DNA from: Mantis religiosa
Taxonomy: Eukaryota > Arthropoda > Insecta > Mantodea > Mantidae
Assembly: GCA_030765055.1 (NCBI GenBank)
Contig: CM060958.1
Coordinates: forward strand, 107,983,627 to 108,047,626
Direction of reading: 5' to 3'
DNA length: 64,000 nucleotides
In this document: positions 1 through 9,439 of the stretch, piece by piece
Layout of the letters: each line of letters opens with the position of its first letter
Numbering within the stretch: the first letter of the stretch is position 1
The notes under the pieces: model-generated
The model's input: the letters and a program-made list of their open reading frames with translations, nothing else
Databases searched by the model: none
Told to the model about the DNA's origin: nothing
Position numbers and translations under genes: made by a program

Positions 1-376
1 CGTCAAATTATGTAGGTTCCTACGAGAGCAAGCCTATTTCGCGGCTAAATAATCATGTTATTATATATGCTGGTGGAACTAATGCCTTGGGTTGCCTCAA
101 TCTCACCTTATGTTGCATGATGATCTCGCACTATTAGTTTTTGTACAGCATCAACAACTGATTTTGGACGATCTTCACGAACTTCATCATTGAGCGAATG
201 GCGACCACGATTTAATTCGTTACCTACACCAGCATTTCACAGTAGCAGAGGATGGAGCTTCGCCGCCAAATGTGGTAGTTAGTTGATCGATGCAGTTGTT
301 TTAATGATCCATCGTAATGTATCATTGCACTAACATTTTCACGAGTTAGTTCCATATTTTTGCTAAGATTTAATTT
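1..376. other. Unassigned sequence
   Basis: I see no coding motif, tRNA-like box or repeat boundary here. It is ordinary mixed-composition sequence up to the start of dispersed repeat S. Confidence 0.4.
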
Positions 377-850
377 TCACGTCGACATAAACAAAACAAA
401 TGACGCTCTATTGAAAAATTGTCTGAAGTAGATTAGGGTGATACCGGTAATGGAGGACTGGAGTTGACTACTTGACGGTGGGGATTCGGCAGAAAGACCC
501 AAATGCGGTCTATTGTACCCCCAGTTGGGGCACCCCGGGAACAAGGATGAGGTGAGAGAGTGGACGACCCAAGGAGACACGCAATGCAGAGGGCAGCGTC
601 TCTACATTTTACTTAATGAAAACTCCCCCGGCGGGCCAGGACAACAGATATCCCACCTGGGGTAGAAAAGCCCCACACGGGACCGGGTTTGCGAGCCCGG
701 CAACCGTCCTACCGAAGGAAGAAGCTAGCATATCATCCCGCCATGCACCGCCGAGACTTCTGCCAACACTTCTCCCCTGAAAGAGACCACCAGATGAAAG
801 ATGATCTGAAATGATAATTAAGATGAGGTTTATGGGGCAGGAAATATAAG
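377..850. repeat. Dispersed repeat S, copy 1
   Basis: About 470 bp resembles two other places in the window. The block around 540-690 (GGATGAG start, later CCAGGACAACAGATATCCCACC) matches 21,107-21,230 (CCAGTACAACGGCATCCCACC). The block at 715-830 (ATCCCGCCATGCACCGCCGA, then CCTGAAAGAGACCACCAGATG) matches 23,845-23,935. The open frames crossing it are GC-rich shadows with no recognisable domain. It could be a long SINE or a LINE untranslated region; no TSD or poly-A end was resolved. Confidence 0.55.
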
Positions 851-1168
851 TAGTCACAGACGATGCTTATTGGAAATTAAGTGCATTCTGTAACAAATAT
901 GTTAGATATATGTTTTTATAGGTCATCCAATGTTTATAATACAGTCATTTTTAACATTTATATGTATATTCCGTTTATTTTCTTTCTTTTTCACGAATTT
1001 ATTGGGCATTTTCATATGTAGCCCACATTCGGGAGGCCCCGGTTAGATTTGTGGCAGACCTGACCCTGAGCCATGGGCTTTTTGGGTGTTTTAAAATAAT
1101 CTCTGATTAAAAGTTCATATCATGTAAGCCAATATTGTGCCAGGAGAAAACTTCAGAACTGATATTTA

Positions 1169-1336
1169 TGAACAGGTTTAACAGGCAGTGACATAGTGTT
1201 TTTAAAATATGCACCTATAACATCTGTGGAAGTAGAGAGAAGTTTATCAAAGTATAAAACAGTTTTAGCTGACAACCGCCGTTCCTTTGCTTTTGATAAC
1301 TTGATCACCATGGTAGTGAACTGCAGCGGTAAGTAA
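1169..1336 (+). pseudogene. hAT transposase C-terminal dimerisation domain remnant
   Basis: The frame ending at the TAA at 1334-1336 contains YAPITSVEVERSLSKYK followed by VLADNRRSFAFDNLITMVV. This is the pattern of the C-terminal dimerisation region of hAT-superfamily transposases (S-x-E-R-x-F/L-S-x-x-K, then a D-x-R-R-S/L segment). In the family this domain forms the transposase dimer. The catalytic body and terminal repeats are not visible nearby, so this is a truncated relic. The match is a motif call by eye. Confidence 0.55.
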
Positions 1337-1611
1337 GGTATGTTTAGGCTAATGGGTACAGTAACCTTCTTTTTCTTATTTTATAAAATTGAAAATAGCC
1401 TGATGAATTTTGAATTTATTTATTATTTAGTAGCAATAATTGCATTATTTATTAAGAAAGTTAATTTTAAAATGTGGTTATTCCAAGCATATATTCATTA
1501 CTTTTCTGTGACAGTTATTAATTTATTATGAAAGAAATTAATTTTTATTTGGTCATTTTTTGTGTGCACTTTTTTATATTTTAAGGGCATTATATAGCTC
1601 ACTGTCCTGCG

Positions 1612-1935
1612 CCGTGGCGTAGCGTGCTAAGGCAGCATGCCTTGGTCCCTGGCCACGGAAAGCGGCCCGGGTTCGATCCCACACATGTGGTCGGGATTTT
1701 ATGTCCCGGGTATAGGACCGGTGCCCACTCAGCATCACGAGGAAAGTGAGGAGCTTACGCTAGGTAAGCGGCCCTGGTCACGGAAACCAACATTCCGGCT
1801 GGGGGATGCCGAGATGCTGACCACATCTCCTCCCCGTATCGGATGGATGATCGTCCACCTCTGCCGTGCGTAAGTGGGCGTGAGGCCGGCAGTCGGGTTG
1901 GTAGGCCTTGGCCCTATAAGGGCTGTCGCGCCATG
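1612..1935 (+). mobile_element. tRNA-derived SINE (family IV)
   Basis: A pol III-type head is visible: an A-box-like TGGCGTAGCGTGCTAAGGCA near 1615-1635 and a B-box GGTTCGATCCC near 1670-1680. A GC-rich body of about 250 bp follows and ends in a TA microsatellite. The 78-residue open frame inside it is a shadow. No second copy was seen in this window. Confidence 0.65.
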
Positions 1936-1937
1936 GG

Positions 1938-1938
1938 T

Positions 1939-1992
<54 letters not shown>
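1938..1992. repeat. (TA)n microsatellite
   Basis: An essentially pure TA dinucleotide tract of about 55 bp directly follows the SINE body, so it probably expanded from the SINE 3' tail. Confidence 0.95.
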
Positions 1993-1995
<3 letters not shown>

Positions 1996-2034
1996 CTCAC
2001 TTTTAGAGAATTTTTAGGTCATCAACTTCCGGGC

Positions 2035-2160
2035 CCTAGTAATTAACCTACCCAGCATTCGCCTGGTGACCCGGGAAAACCCCGAAAAAACATGGTCAGG
2101 TAGGTCAGCCACGGCATCGAACCCAGGCCACAGACGAAACCGCCTGAGCTATCCTTCTCG
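2035..2160 (-). mobile_element. tRNA-derived SINE (family V), minus strand
   Basis: The minus strand reads GGATAGCTCAGGCGGTTTCG (A-box region), then GGGTTCGATGCC (B-box), then a body containing GGGGTTTTCCCGGGTCACC. A close relative lies at 23,955-24,095, and its head motif GCTCAGGCGGTTTCG also occurs at 21,061-21,075. Short and probably truncated. Confidence 0.6.
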
Positions 2161-2164
2161 GTTG

Positions 2165-3395
2165 GTAATGGAGGAAATGATAATGAATATAATGGAGGAA
2201 AATGAAATAATAGAGAGAAGTTTAGTAATGCAAGAGGGACAACAAATGAAAGAAAAGGACAGAAGCGGAAGGAAGGTTAGCGCCATGCTGGTCACGTGAC
2301 GGCTGAGTGTTGGCGCAGCAGGAAATGCCATAATTTCCAATTCGTCCTGATGGACTTATTTATGGATTCGGCAACTCTCCTTAAGTGCCAGCCATGAACC
2401 CATCTCTTTTATCGCACAGCATTTCGAAATGTTCCGCTTCCTGATATTATTTTTTTGGTCAATTCACTTGTTTATTTACTCGGCTCGTACACGTCATGTC
2501 GGTCACGTTCTCGTTTGGCATGCGGCGCTTCGATTAAATCACCGATATCCGGCGCCACGACGTAGGAGGTCCAGCCAGACGCTCCTTGAGTTTAAATTGC
2601 CGTGCGAATTTTTCTTACATGTAAATTGTAAACGAAACCGTTTTATCTCTCCAGCCTTGTTTATATTCAAACCCTTGTGCCTATCTCAAACTCTACTGAA
2701 TAACATTAGCAGTCTGTCACAAAGAACAAATGGTTTTACATCCATTAATTTGATTGTCCTTTCACACTGGCCAAGTGTGTCTGTTGATTGTGTTGGCTCG
2801 GTGATTTGGCGTTTGGCTTGCTAAGTTCCAGATCTGGCTATTGCAACGGAACAATTATATGTGATTAAACTTTCCAAATGCGATCTAATGACATCTGAAA
2901 TAAAATAATTTTACATTAACTTCTTGGAATTGAAATTCAACATCTTCCAAGGTTCTCATAATCCAGATGAGAGAAGGATAATATGGAATACCATTTACAT
3001 TTCTAAAAATAACTGGTTTTTAAACAAAAATCTTCGAATCATTGGCTCTTCTTTCTAATATGCGATGCGTCGATTTTTTTTCTAATTCATTCACACTTTT
3101 TTATGTTTTTATTTACAACCATGATTTTTAATATAATTTCCTTACTTTCAGTGCAATTTCGTGTTGGATGGCATTCTTTAAACATTATTAATTGTTTGTT
3201 TAATTACTTACTGTGTAATGTAGCCACACTGAGCCAAACTATGCTTGTTTCTCCATTGAAAGCAGTGCTGCCAACAGTCTTACTTGTCCCGAAATTACAC
3301 TATCTAGCAGACTAAATGTATGTGCTCACGGACTGTATCGGACTGGTTCGGCTACTGCCGCGAAGTCTGCATGATGTCAAATGACACCAAGTATA
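2165..3395. other. Unassigned sequence
   Basis: The longest frame here (2429-2824, 131 codons) has no recognisable domain and an unremarkable composition. I do not call it a gene. The remainder is AT-rich with no resolved element. Confidence 0.4.
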
Positions 3396-3640
3396 CTACA
3401 AGGGGGAAAATTGGCGGTCCCTGCCACGTCGATTGGAGAATTTAATGTCATGACGGTGAGTTGGCCATGGTAGCTCAATGGGTAAGAGCGACTGGACGGA
3501 AACTAGGATATCCGCGGTTCAAATCCTGGCCGTGGCATTGAATTTTTCAGGTTGACTCTATCCAAAATCTTAGCCTATATACAGCTAGTGTGAAGAAATG
3601 ATTAATTTACACCAATTAACTTAAATTGCAAGGTTTGTTA
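3396..3640 (+). mobile_element. SINE family III, normal orientation copy
   Basis: The head reads GGCCATGGTAGCTCAATGGG (A-box) with the B-box GGTTCAAATCC about 50 bp later, then TGGCATTGAATTTTTCAGG and the tail block AGCCTATATACAGCTAGTGT ending near ATTAATTTACACC. This is the same family as the 315-bp array at 43.7-46.3 kb and the fold-back copies at 4.9 and 50.3 kb. This copy shows the simple head-body-tail order and serves as the local reference. Confidence 0.8.
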
Positions 3641-3819
3641 CTCATGCAAAATATGTCTTATGTTGTGTATCAGTGTATCATGGTTGGTTTTTAACCCAAG
3701 CTAAGCTCTTCAGAAAAATATGGACATTTTTAACGTCTTCCTTTTAGGCTTTAGGAAATCTCAAAACGTGAATTTATACTGAAATTTTGGCTTCGAAATT
3801 TTTGAGTGTAATATAATAC

Positions 3820-4251
3820 TGTGACTTTGTGGGGTCGTAGAGTTAAAAGTCTTGTTTACAGAAATTTAAAACGCTCTTTATTGCAGTAACTTTGTACACG
3901 CCTTGCTGCAGTAAAAGTGACGTGACATAGAAACAACAGTCTTCAAGGTCATCTCGTTCTCCGTTGTAGTAAAGAAAAAAAAGCATTCGCTGTGGTACAC
4001 TTCAATAACCCTCAAACAACTCTCACACTGCACAACTGCAATTCAACTAGCAACTAACAAGTGACTCCGTTCTGACAATTTGCGAGCTTTTTATACCTCC
4101 AGACATCGTTCTAGAATGCAGTCAATCGTTCAATAACAATCACGACGCAGCGAGAGAAAGATGGAACTATCTCTGTTTCTTTCTCTCTCTCGGCAAGCGT
4201 CCAGCTCTGAGCCCACGATTGCAGCAGCGGCAGAGCAATGCTTCGGTGACA
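3820..4251 (-). mobile_element. Solo LTR-like sequence, minus strand
   Basis: The minus strand begins TGTCACCGAAGC, has a TATA-like TATAAAAAGC, a polyadenylation-type CAATAAAGAGC, and ends CCACAAAGTCACAGTATTA. The same order and similar words (TGTCACC start, AATAAAGARCATTTT, CACGAACCxxCAAAGTCACA end) recur at 21.4, 22.3, 23.4 and 59.5 kb. No gag or pol coding sequence is adjacent, so it is read as a solo LTR or fragment. The exact ends and TSD were not resolved. Confidence 0.6.
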
Positions 4252-4331
4252 ATACATTTTCGACCTCCTGAAGTTTGGTGGTACAGGAAGTAAGAAGGGT
4301 TCCCGGAAATTCTATCTATTTTATATTGCTA

Positions 4332-4835
4332 CGTAGGGGAGGGGGTCCGTCCCCTTCAGCTGCCGTGGTGCGAGCGCTGTGGATCCCTAACACTCGTGGT
4401 ATCTCTGACGTTACTAGAGGAACCTCGGGCCGAACAATCGAGCTCCTCTCTGAATGGGAGTTGTTCGGATTGGGTTGGACTCGAGGGAGCAGTATGTTCC
4501 CGACACCCGCGGGAGATCGGGTACCTCAGGCCAGGCCTCGGCCGTCCGGAGGGGGCAGAAGGTTGCCTAAAAAGTCTCGGGTACTAGCCCGCAGAGCTAG
4601 TAGAACTTGTGCTAGATCATCAGGTGGCCCCATTGAGGTTATTCGGTAGTCTTACCTGCGGAGTGCACGCGAGTAAGTGGCGTCGTATCCACTTCTACCC
4701 GTCTTGACGTTGTTGATGGGGCGTGGGGCTTTTTAGACTCAAGGTATTTCCCCAAGGAAAGAACCCCGGAGTTTTCCATCACTCCCGGGCTGATAGAAGC
4801 CGGAGTAGACCTCGGGTAGACCTAGCGACAACGTG
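4332..4835. mobile_element. Repeat R, copy 1, with 13-bp TSD
   Basis: A GC-rich 504-bp block sits in AT-rich sequence. It is flanked by the perfect 13-bp direct repeat TTTTATATTGCTA at 4319-4331 and 4836-4848, which is what target-primed or staggered-cut insertion leaves. There is no poly-A tail and no obvious inverted terminal repeat. Shared words with the copies at 30.0-30.6 and 47.3-47.8 kb include CCTCTAGTAACGTCAGA (one strand), TCGAGTCCAACCCAATCC and GCAGCTGAAGGGGA. A 124-codon frame crosses it on the plus strand with the peptide SDVTRGTSGRT, also readable in the other copies. Whether that is coding or a by-product of identity is unknown. Confidence 0.75.
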
Positions 4836-4918
4836 TTTTATATTGCTAGTCTGCATGTTTCAGTATGATTGGTGAAAATTTTCATTGTGATAGACATTTA
4901 AAAATGTAGAAATATTTG

Positions 4919-5105
4919 ATAGATATAGCCAACATGAAAAATTCAATGCCGTGGCCGGGATTTGACCACGGATCTTCTGGTTTCCGTCCAGTCACTCTAG
5001 ATACGTGGTTCAAATCCCGGCCATGGCATTGAATATTTCGTGTTGACTCTATCTAGCCTATATACGGCTACTATGAAGAAATGGTTCATTTCCATCAGTT
5101 AAGTA
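4919..5105. mobile_element. SINE family III, fold-back (5'-inverted) copy
   Basis: The left part (4919 to about 5008) is the SINE on the minus strand, with GTGGCCGGGATTTGACCACG. The right part (about 5010-5105) is the same family on the plus strand, with GTGGTTCAAATCCCGGCCATGG and the tail AGCCTATATACGGCTACTAT. The two parts overlap in content by about 70 bp, so the DNA can fold back on itself. The whole is flanked by an imperfect 17-bp direct repeat (4902-4918 and 5106-5122, 15 of 17 identical, core GAAATATTTG). This is the arrangement expected of 5' inversion during reverse transcription. Confidence 0.7.
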
Positions 5106-5889
5106 AAATTTGGAAATATTTGTTTCTTAGCAAATCTGATTTAAAAATGCACATATGTATTTTGACCTTAACATAAGTGTAGTTAACCCGTAACCGGTAT
5201 GGTGTGGTCAGGAGGACCCCAGTTGAAACTGTTTACCATGTTGAAACATATTTTCTCCGCAATGTGGCGCTGCGGCTCTCAGTATAGTATAGCAACGCAA
5301 AGAAAATCCCTGTAAGGAATGTGCTGTGGGACAAGGACAGCGAATGTGTGTGGCAGAGAACGCTTGCTATACAAGGAGCAGACCGTTAAAAAAACATGCG
5401 CCCTATTCACTCTGTACATTAAAACCGAGAAGATTCATTCACAAAAGTAGAAAAAAAAATCTGCATTACTATTGTCCTGGCATCTGGGATCTATACCAGG
5501 ACATAGTTCCACTGATTTTATTTTTTGTTTCTTTTGTACTTTATTTGTCCTCTTTTAATACATTGATATCGCAGATTTCCTATCCTACATATAACTATAT
5601 AATTAACTAACCTATTAGCCACTGGAACCCAGTGGCTTTACAATTTTATATATTACTCTATCCTAAGATGGCAGTTCTATACTAACTCAATACAATCTAA
5701 CTAATTAATTACAGTCTACAGTATAATAGTCATTTTATTATTATTTTATAACTGCCAATCCCTAACTCTACTCTATTTATGAATACAAAATCGGTATCCA
5801 TACCTCTCCTGCTCGACAATAGTAACTCGTTACTTTAATCGGAGGAGTGATCGGTTCCTCAATTTTATATTCGCCTAATTCTAAGGAAC

Positions 5890-6717
5890 TTAGCCGATGT
5901 CATCTTCATCTTCCTCTGGTGAGCTCCACCTGGTCACAATCTCCTGGGGTCGATCTCTCCTTCTCTCTGCCCAGTCCTGTCGTCCTGTTGTGGTCCAGTA
6001 TTGCCTCCTTCTATTCCTCGGGATCTCCTCCGTCTCGTCCTCTTCGGCCATCAAACCTCTGTCCTGGTCATCAACATCCTGCGACCTCTGTTGTTGAACT
6101 CGTATCCTTTCAGATCTCCTTACTATTTCTATTTGTTGTTGCTGTTGGTGTTGCTGCCGTTCCCTTCGGTCCGGTTTCCTATATTCCTCCAAAACTATTT
6201 TGGATACCTTTCCAACCATTTTGTTCATCGTGATTAAATCCTCTTCACTTCTTATGATATTCCAAATCATTTTTCCAGCTAATGTCTCGCGATCCTCTTG
6301 TAATATTTCTCTATATTTTTCACACTCGAAGATTGCATGTTCTGGTGTTCCTTCCACTCCACAAGTTTCACACGTACTGCTAGCCTTACTACCTATCTTC
6401 TTAAAATATGTGTCAAATGGTCCATGTCCAGTGATATATTGTACAGTTTTCTTTGTTGGGTTGACCTTTAACTTTAAACGTTCTTTTATACTGGGAAAGA
6501 TGTCTCGCACTCTTCGTCCTTCACTCGTGTTGTTCCATTGCTCTTGCCATTCTCCTATCAGTAATTCCCACACTTCTCTCTTTGTGTGACAAGGTCTCCC
6601 AAGTATTTCCATTACTTTGTCTTGATTCCCTTTCCTTATCCAGTAAAGTGCTCCTCTCCATCTTACTGTTAAGAAGCCGTCAGAATGTTTTTGAATGGTC
6701 TGCAACTGTACTGACAT
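5890..6717 (-). CDS. R1/I-type LINE ORF2 C-terminus (275-codon open frame)
   Basis: This is the C-terminal end of a non-LTR retrotransposon polyprotein. The frame has TGHGPFDTYFKKIG at residues 96-109, then a zinc knuckle C116-x2-C119-x7-H127-x4-C132 (CETCGVEGTPEHAIFEC). It is followed by a Gln-rich stretch (about 184-196) and an acidic, Arg-rich tail. R1-clade ORF2 proteins carry this CCHC knuckle downstream of the reverse transcriptase. The RT domain itself is missing, so the copy is 5'-truncated. The frame is uninterrupted, unlike most coding remnants here, suggesting a fairly young insertion. It lies inside the piggyBac-like element on the opposite strand. The first Met is simply the first in-frame ATG, not a real start. 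Confidence 0.7.
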   Translation of the reverse strand: MSVQLQTIQKHSDGFLTVRWRGALYWIRKGNQDKVMEILGRPCHTKREVWELLIGEWQEQWNNTSEGRRVRDIFPSIKERLKLKVNPTKKTVQYITGHGPFDTYFKKIGSKASSTCETCGVEGTPEHAIFECEKYREILQEDRETLAGKMIWNIIRSEEDLITMNKMVGKVSKIVLEEYRKPDRRERQQHQQQQQIEIVRRSERIRVQQQRSQDVDDQDRGLMAEEDETEEIPRNRRRQYWTTTGRQDWAERRRDRPQEIVTRWSSPEEDEDDIG

Positions 6718-7036
6718 GGGGTGTCACAAACCTGTCCAGGGAGGGTGTGGGGACCTTCGGCCAACCCCCTGCGTCTCGCCCCTCGGAGACTTTCTCTGCT
6801 GTGGAGGAGTATACCTTTGAGGCAGTATGCTTTTGAGTTGAGCGTAGAGGTTGTGATGAAAAGAGTGCGTACACATCATTAGCAATTGTTTTTCTTCTAA
6901 GCGGGGTTAGAGTGACCCCACCACACTGATAATCTAAGTACGTATATCATATGTATTGCGGTATGTTTTAGGAGGAAATGTCAACAGCTTACGCAAACAA
7001 AATGCATTATATTGCATGGTTTGTTGTTACAGAGAG

Positions 7037-7907
7037 ATGGCGTCAACTTTACAGAAGCAAATGAAAGCTGATGACCCACAGTTTGAGGAATGGATATTAT
7101 CCATTGCAAATGAGTTAGAGAGTGACTTCAGTGATTTTGATGATGACCCGGACTATGAAACTGCTCATGACAGTGATTTAGAACTAGAAGAAGAATTACA
7201 AAATGGAAATGATGAAGAAGTGGTAATTGAGTACTGAGGTAATTGAGTAGTACGATGCCACAAAAGGAGAAATATATGCACTTGTTGAAAAAGGCATGTT
7301 TACGTGACCAATAGACGCTGTAGAAGCTGGCATCTTGCTGTTTTCTACACAATGTTGAACATTTCCGTGCTGAATGCATTTGCAATACATTCATCATCAA
7401 TGGAAAACCATCAAAAATGACGCTTCGTGTTCACCAAGTCTCTGTCATGTCAGCTAGTTGAACCACTTCTACAAAGAAGGATGAGTATTCCGCAACTCCC
7501 TTGAGTGTTAAGAAATAACATTGCCAGGTTGCTTGAATGTTAAATTCCGAAGCAATTAGGAGTCATAATAAAATGGGTTAGATGTGCAAAGTGTTCTAGA
7601 ACAAAAAGATAGGAAAATAAAAGTTCTTTTTTAATATAACTTTAAGTTATATCGGACGGTGAATGAATTGGGTGAAATGATGCTCAATGACTCCAGGGTC
7701 CATGGAGCTTAGAGTTACCCGACATTCGTCTTGAAGGATAAGGGAAAACCCCGGAAAAAACCTTATCTAGGTAACTCACCCTGACCGAGATTGGAACTCG
7801 GGACCTCTTGAACGTGAGGCAGACATGCTACCATCTACGCTACCGAGGCGGGCAGGAAAACAAAAGTATTTTGTGTAACTTGCAGTACACCAATATGTAG
7901 CGAATGA
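7037..7907 (+). pseudogene. piggyBac-like transposase, N- and C-terminus joined, DDD core deleted
   Basis: From the ATG at 7037 the frame reads MASTLQKQMKADDPQFEEW and an acidic tract (FSDFDDDPDYETAHDSDLEL), typical of piggyBac N-termini. About 60 bp after that frame closes (stop just after VVIEY, ~7235), the C-terminal part appears: RRCRSWHLAVFYTMLNISV, then LVEPLLQRRMSIPQLP, then the start of the cysteine-rich domain (RCAKCSRTK). That domain is split by a SINE at 7625-7853 and resumes as RKTKVFCVTCSTPICSE with a stop at 7905-7907. The catalytic Asp-containing middle of the transposase is absent, so it cannot be active. Confidence 0.7.
7625..7853 (-). mobile_element. SINE family I inserted in piggyBac cysteine-rich domain
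   Basis: On the minus strand: a head with GCCTCGGTAGCGTAGATGG, B-box GAGTTCCAATCTCGG and body GATAAGGTTTTTTCCGGGG. The tail ends in CATTCACCGTCCGATATAAC and A-rich sequence. It is flanked by the 14-bp direct repeat AGGAAAATAAAAGT (7611-7624) and AGGAAAACAAAAGT (7854-7867), one mismatch. The interruption falls inside the cysteine codons of the host transposase, so the SINE is younger than the piggyBac copy. Confidence 0.85.
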
Positions 7908-7919
7908 AGCTTACAATGT

Positions 7920-8558
7920 TGTTGTTTTCAAATGCTAGGCTTTGGCAATGGAGCTATTAGCTCTCTCGCTCTCCAATATTTCTGTGTAATGGATCCGGCA
8001 GGTAGGGCTTCACAGGTTAGAAGATGTTCTTCAGTCATTTCTTCTTCTTTGTTGCACAGAGGACAATTCGGACTTGTATAAATTCCTATTCTGTGTAAGT
8101 GTTTGGCCAAATAATCATGTTCAGTAAGTAATCTAAAATTTGCTACTACATCTTTACGCGGGATTTCTGGAATAATTTCTGGATTTTTAATTAAAATGCT
8201 CCATTTTTTATCTTTGGCTTTGTTAGATATTGATTGGTTTTGTTTGTTTTTATATTTGTTTTTAACTAATCCTTTTACGGATGTAAAGGGTAAATGTTTA
8301 CTTTGGTTCTGTATTAAATTTGCACCTTTTTGGCAAGAAAATCAGCTGATTCATTTCCAGAAATTCCACAATGTGCAGGTATCCACTATAATATAATTAT
8401 TTTCTGTAGTTTTTGAAGTTGTTGAATCATTTTGTGACATTCTTTAATTTGGATTGACCTCATTTTGTATGAACTTATTGCACATAATGCTGCTTTAGAA
8501 TCAGAAGGTATGACAACATTTTTAAATTTATCTATTCTGTATAGAAGGTGTTGGAGTG
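7920..8558 (-). pseudogene. LINE 3' fragment: RNase H plus zinc knuckle, with 15-bp TSD
   Basis: The minus strand encodes an RNase H-like stretch (WIPAHCGISGNESADFLAK, with SDSKAALCAI upstream), then a knuckle CPLCNKEEEMTEEHLLTC near the end. RNase H followed by a cysteine/histidine knuckle is the usual C-terminal order of I/Jockey-group LINE ORF2 proteins. Frames are broken by stops. The insertion is flanked by the perfect 15-bp direct repeat TGAAGCTTACAATGT (7905-7919 and 8559-8573). Its 3' end (left) is an AACAACAACA-type tail rather than plain poly-A. Confidence 0.75.
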
Positions 8559-8742
8559 TGAAGCTTACAATGTAGTTTATGCCTAATTAATCTCTAAATA
8601 TAACTGAATATTACATTTATATTTGGTTTATTACAATTTATCATCCCTCATCCTCCATACCTGTTAAAAATGAAATGGGGCACTCCTGACCCCACCATAC
8701 CAATTTTGCTACAAAAACTGCACAATACTGGATACGGTTTAA

Positions 8743-9383
8743 ACCTCCATTATGGTCATGTTTGGATTATGACATTCCATAATGTTTTTATATGTCACAA
8801 AAATGAAATATTGACTTTTGGACCAAAATCTCAGCACAGGTTTGCCTTACGCTATTCGTCCAAGAGTGTGCCTGCGTCATAAGAGTCAAGCGAGTACGAA
8901 GTATGGTCATGTTCAGGTAATTTGCAGACGTGTCGGAGTTTTAAACGCTGCACAACACAGTAATAAAAAGACTAAACAAACTTCTGTTCTATTTATGGCG
9001 GTCACCGACAACATCAAGTCAAGGTGGTCCCGGCTTGGTTGTATAAATCAAGCAGAATATTGAACATTGGCGAACTGTCTGGTTCCATTACAGTTAATTA
9101 GTGTGGCAGTCGGCCAACCAGCGACCCTCAATTAAATTGCAACTTCTGTCTCTGTCACACACATATACGTAAAGGAATTTGGCACATTTTCTTCCCTCCG
9201 TTTTTTGTGCGCCAATGGTTCCGTTTAGAACTGACCTTAAGCAGTTTATAAAATTCAGTATTTACTTTTAGTGGACTTCCAGATAATATATTGCTTCTTC
9301 TTGTACTTAAAACATATGAAAATCTTGGAGTATGAAGAATATTGCGCAGAAGCAGACAATTCAACAAGGTTGGAGCAGACTAT
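8743..9383. other. Unassigned sequence
   Basis: Between the piggyBac right end and the next mariner I see no domain, tRNA-like box or repeat copy; the short frames have no recognisable motif. Confidence 0.4.
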
Positions 9384-9439
9384 TACTCGAGGGCTGTTCA
9401 ATAAAGAATGATCACATTTTTTTTTTTCTTTTTTGACAA

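Larger units (their letters stand above)
5187..8738 (+). mobile_element. piggyBac-like element, internally deleted, carrying nested insertions
   Basis: The left end is TTAA (5183-5186) followed by CCCGTAACCGGTATGGTG and GGTCAGGAGGACCCC. The right end has the inverted counterpart GGGGCACTCCTGACCCCACC (about 8677-8696), then CATACC, a ~26-bp spacer, then CTGGATACGG and TTAA (8739-8742). piggyBac elements use TTAA targets and have a terminal repeat plus a subterminal repeat with different spacing at the two ends, which is what is seen. The remnant transposase lies at 7037-7907. Inside are an R1-like LINE piece (about 5.6-6.72 kb), a SINE (7625-7853) and a second LINE (7920-8558). Confidence 0.7.

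Noticed and set aside
2429..2824. 131-codon open frame as a gene
   Set aside because: No recognisable domain, no supporting signals, ordinary length for chance in a 64-kb window.
5847..6589. Plus-strand open frames over the R1-type LINE
   Set aside because: They are antisense shadows of the minus-strand frame with the zinc knuckle.
6901..6935. Third piggyBac end at GTGACCCCACCACAC
   Set aside because: It resembles the subterminal repeat but has no TTAA nearby and lies inside the element; treated as an internal similarity.
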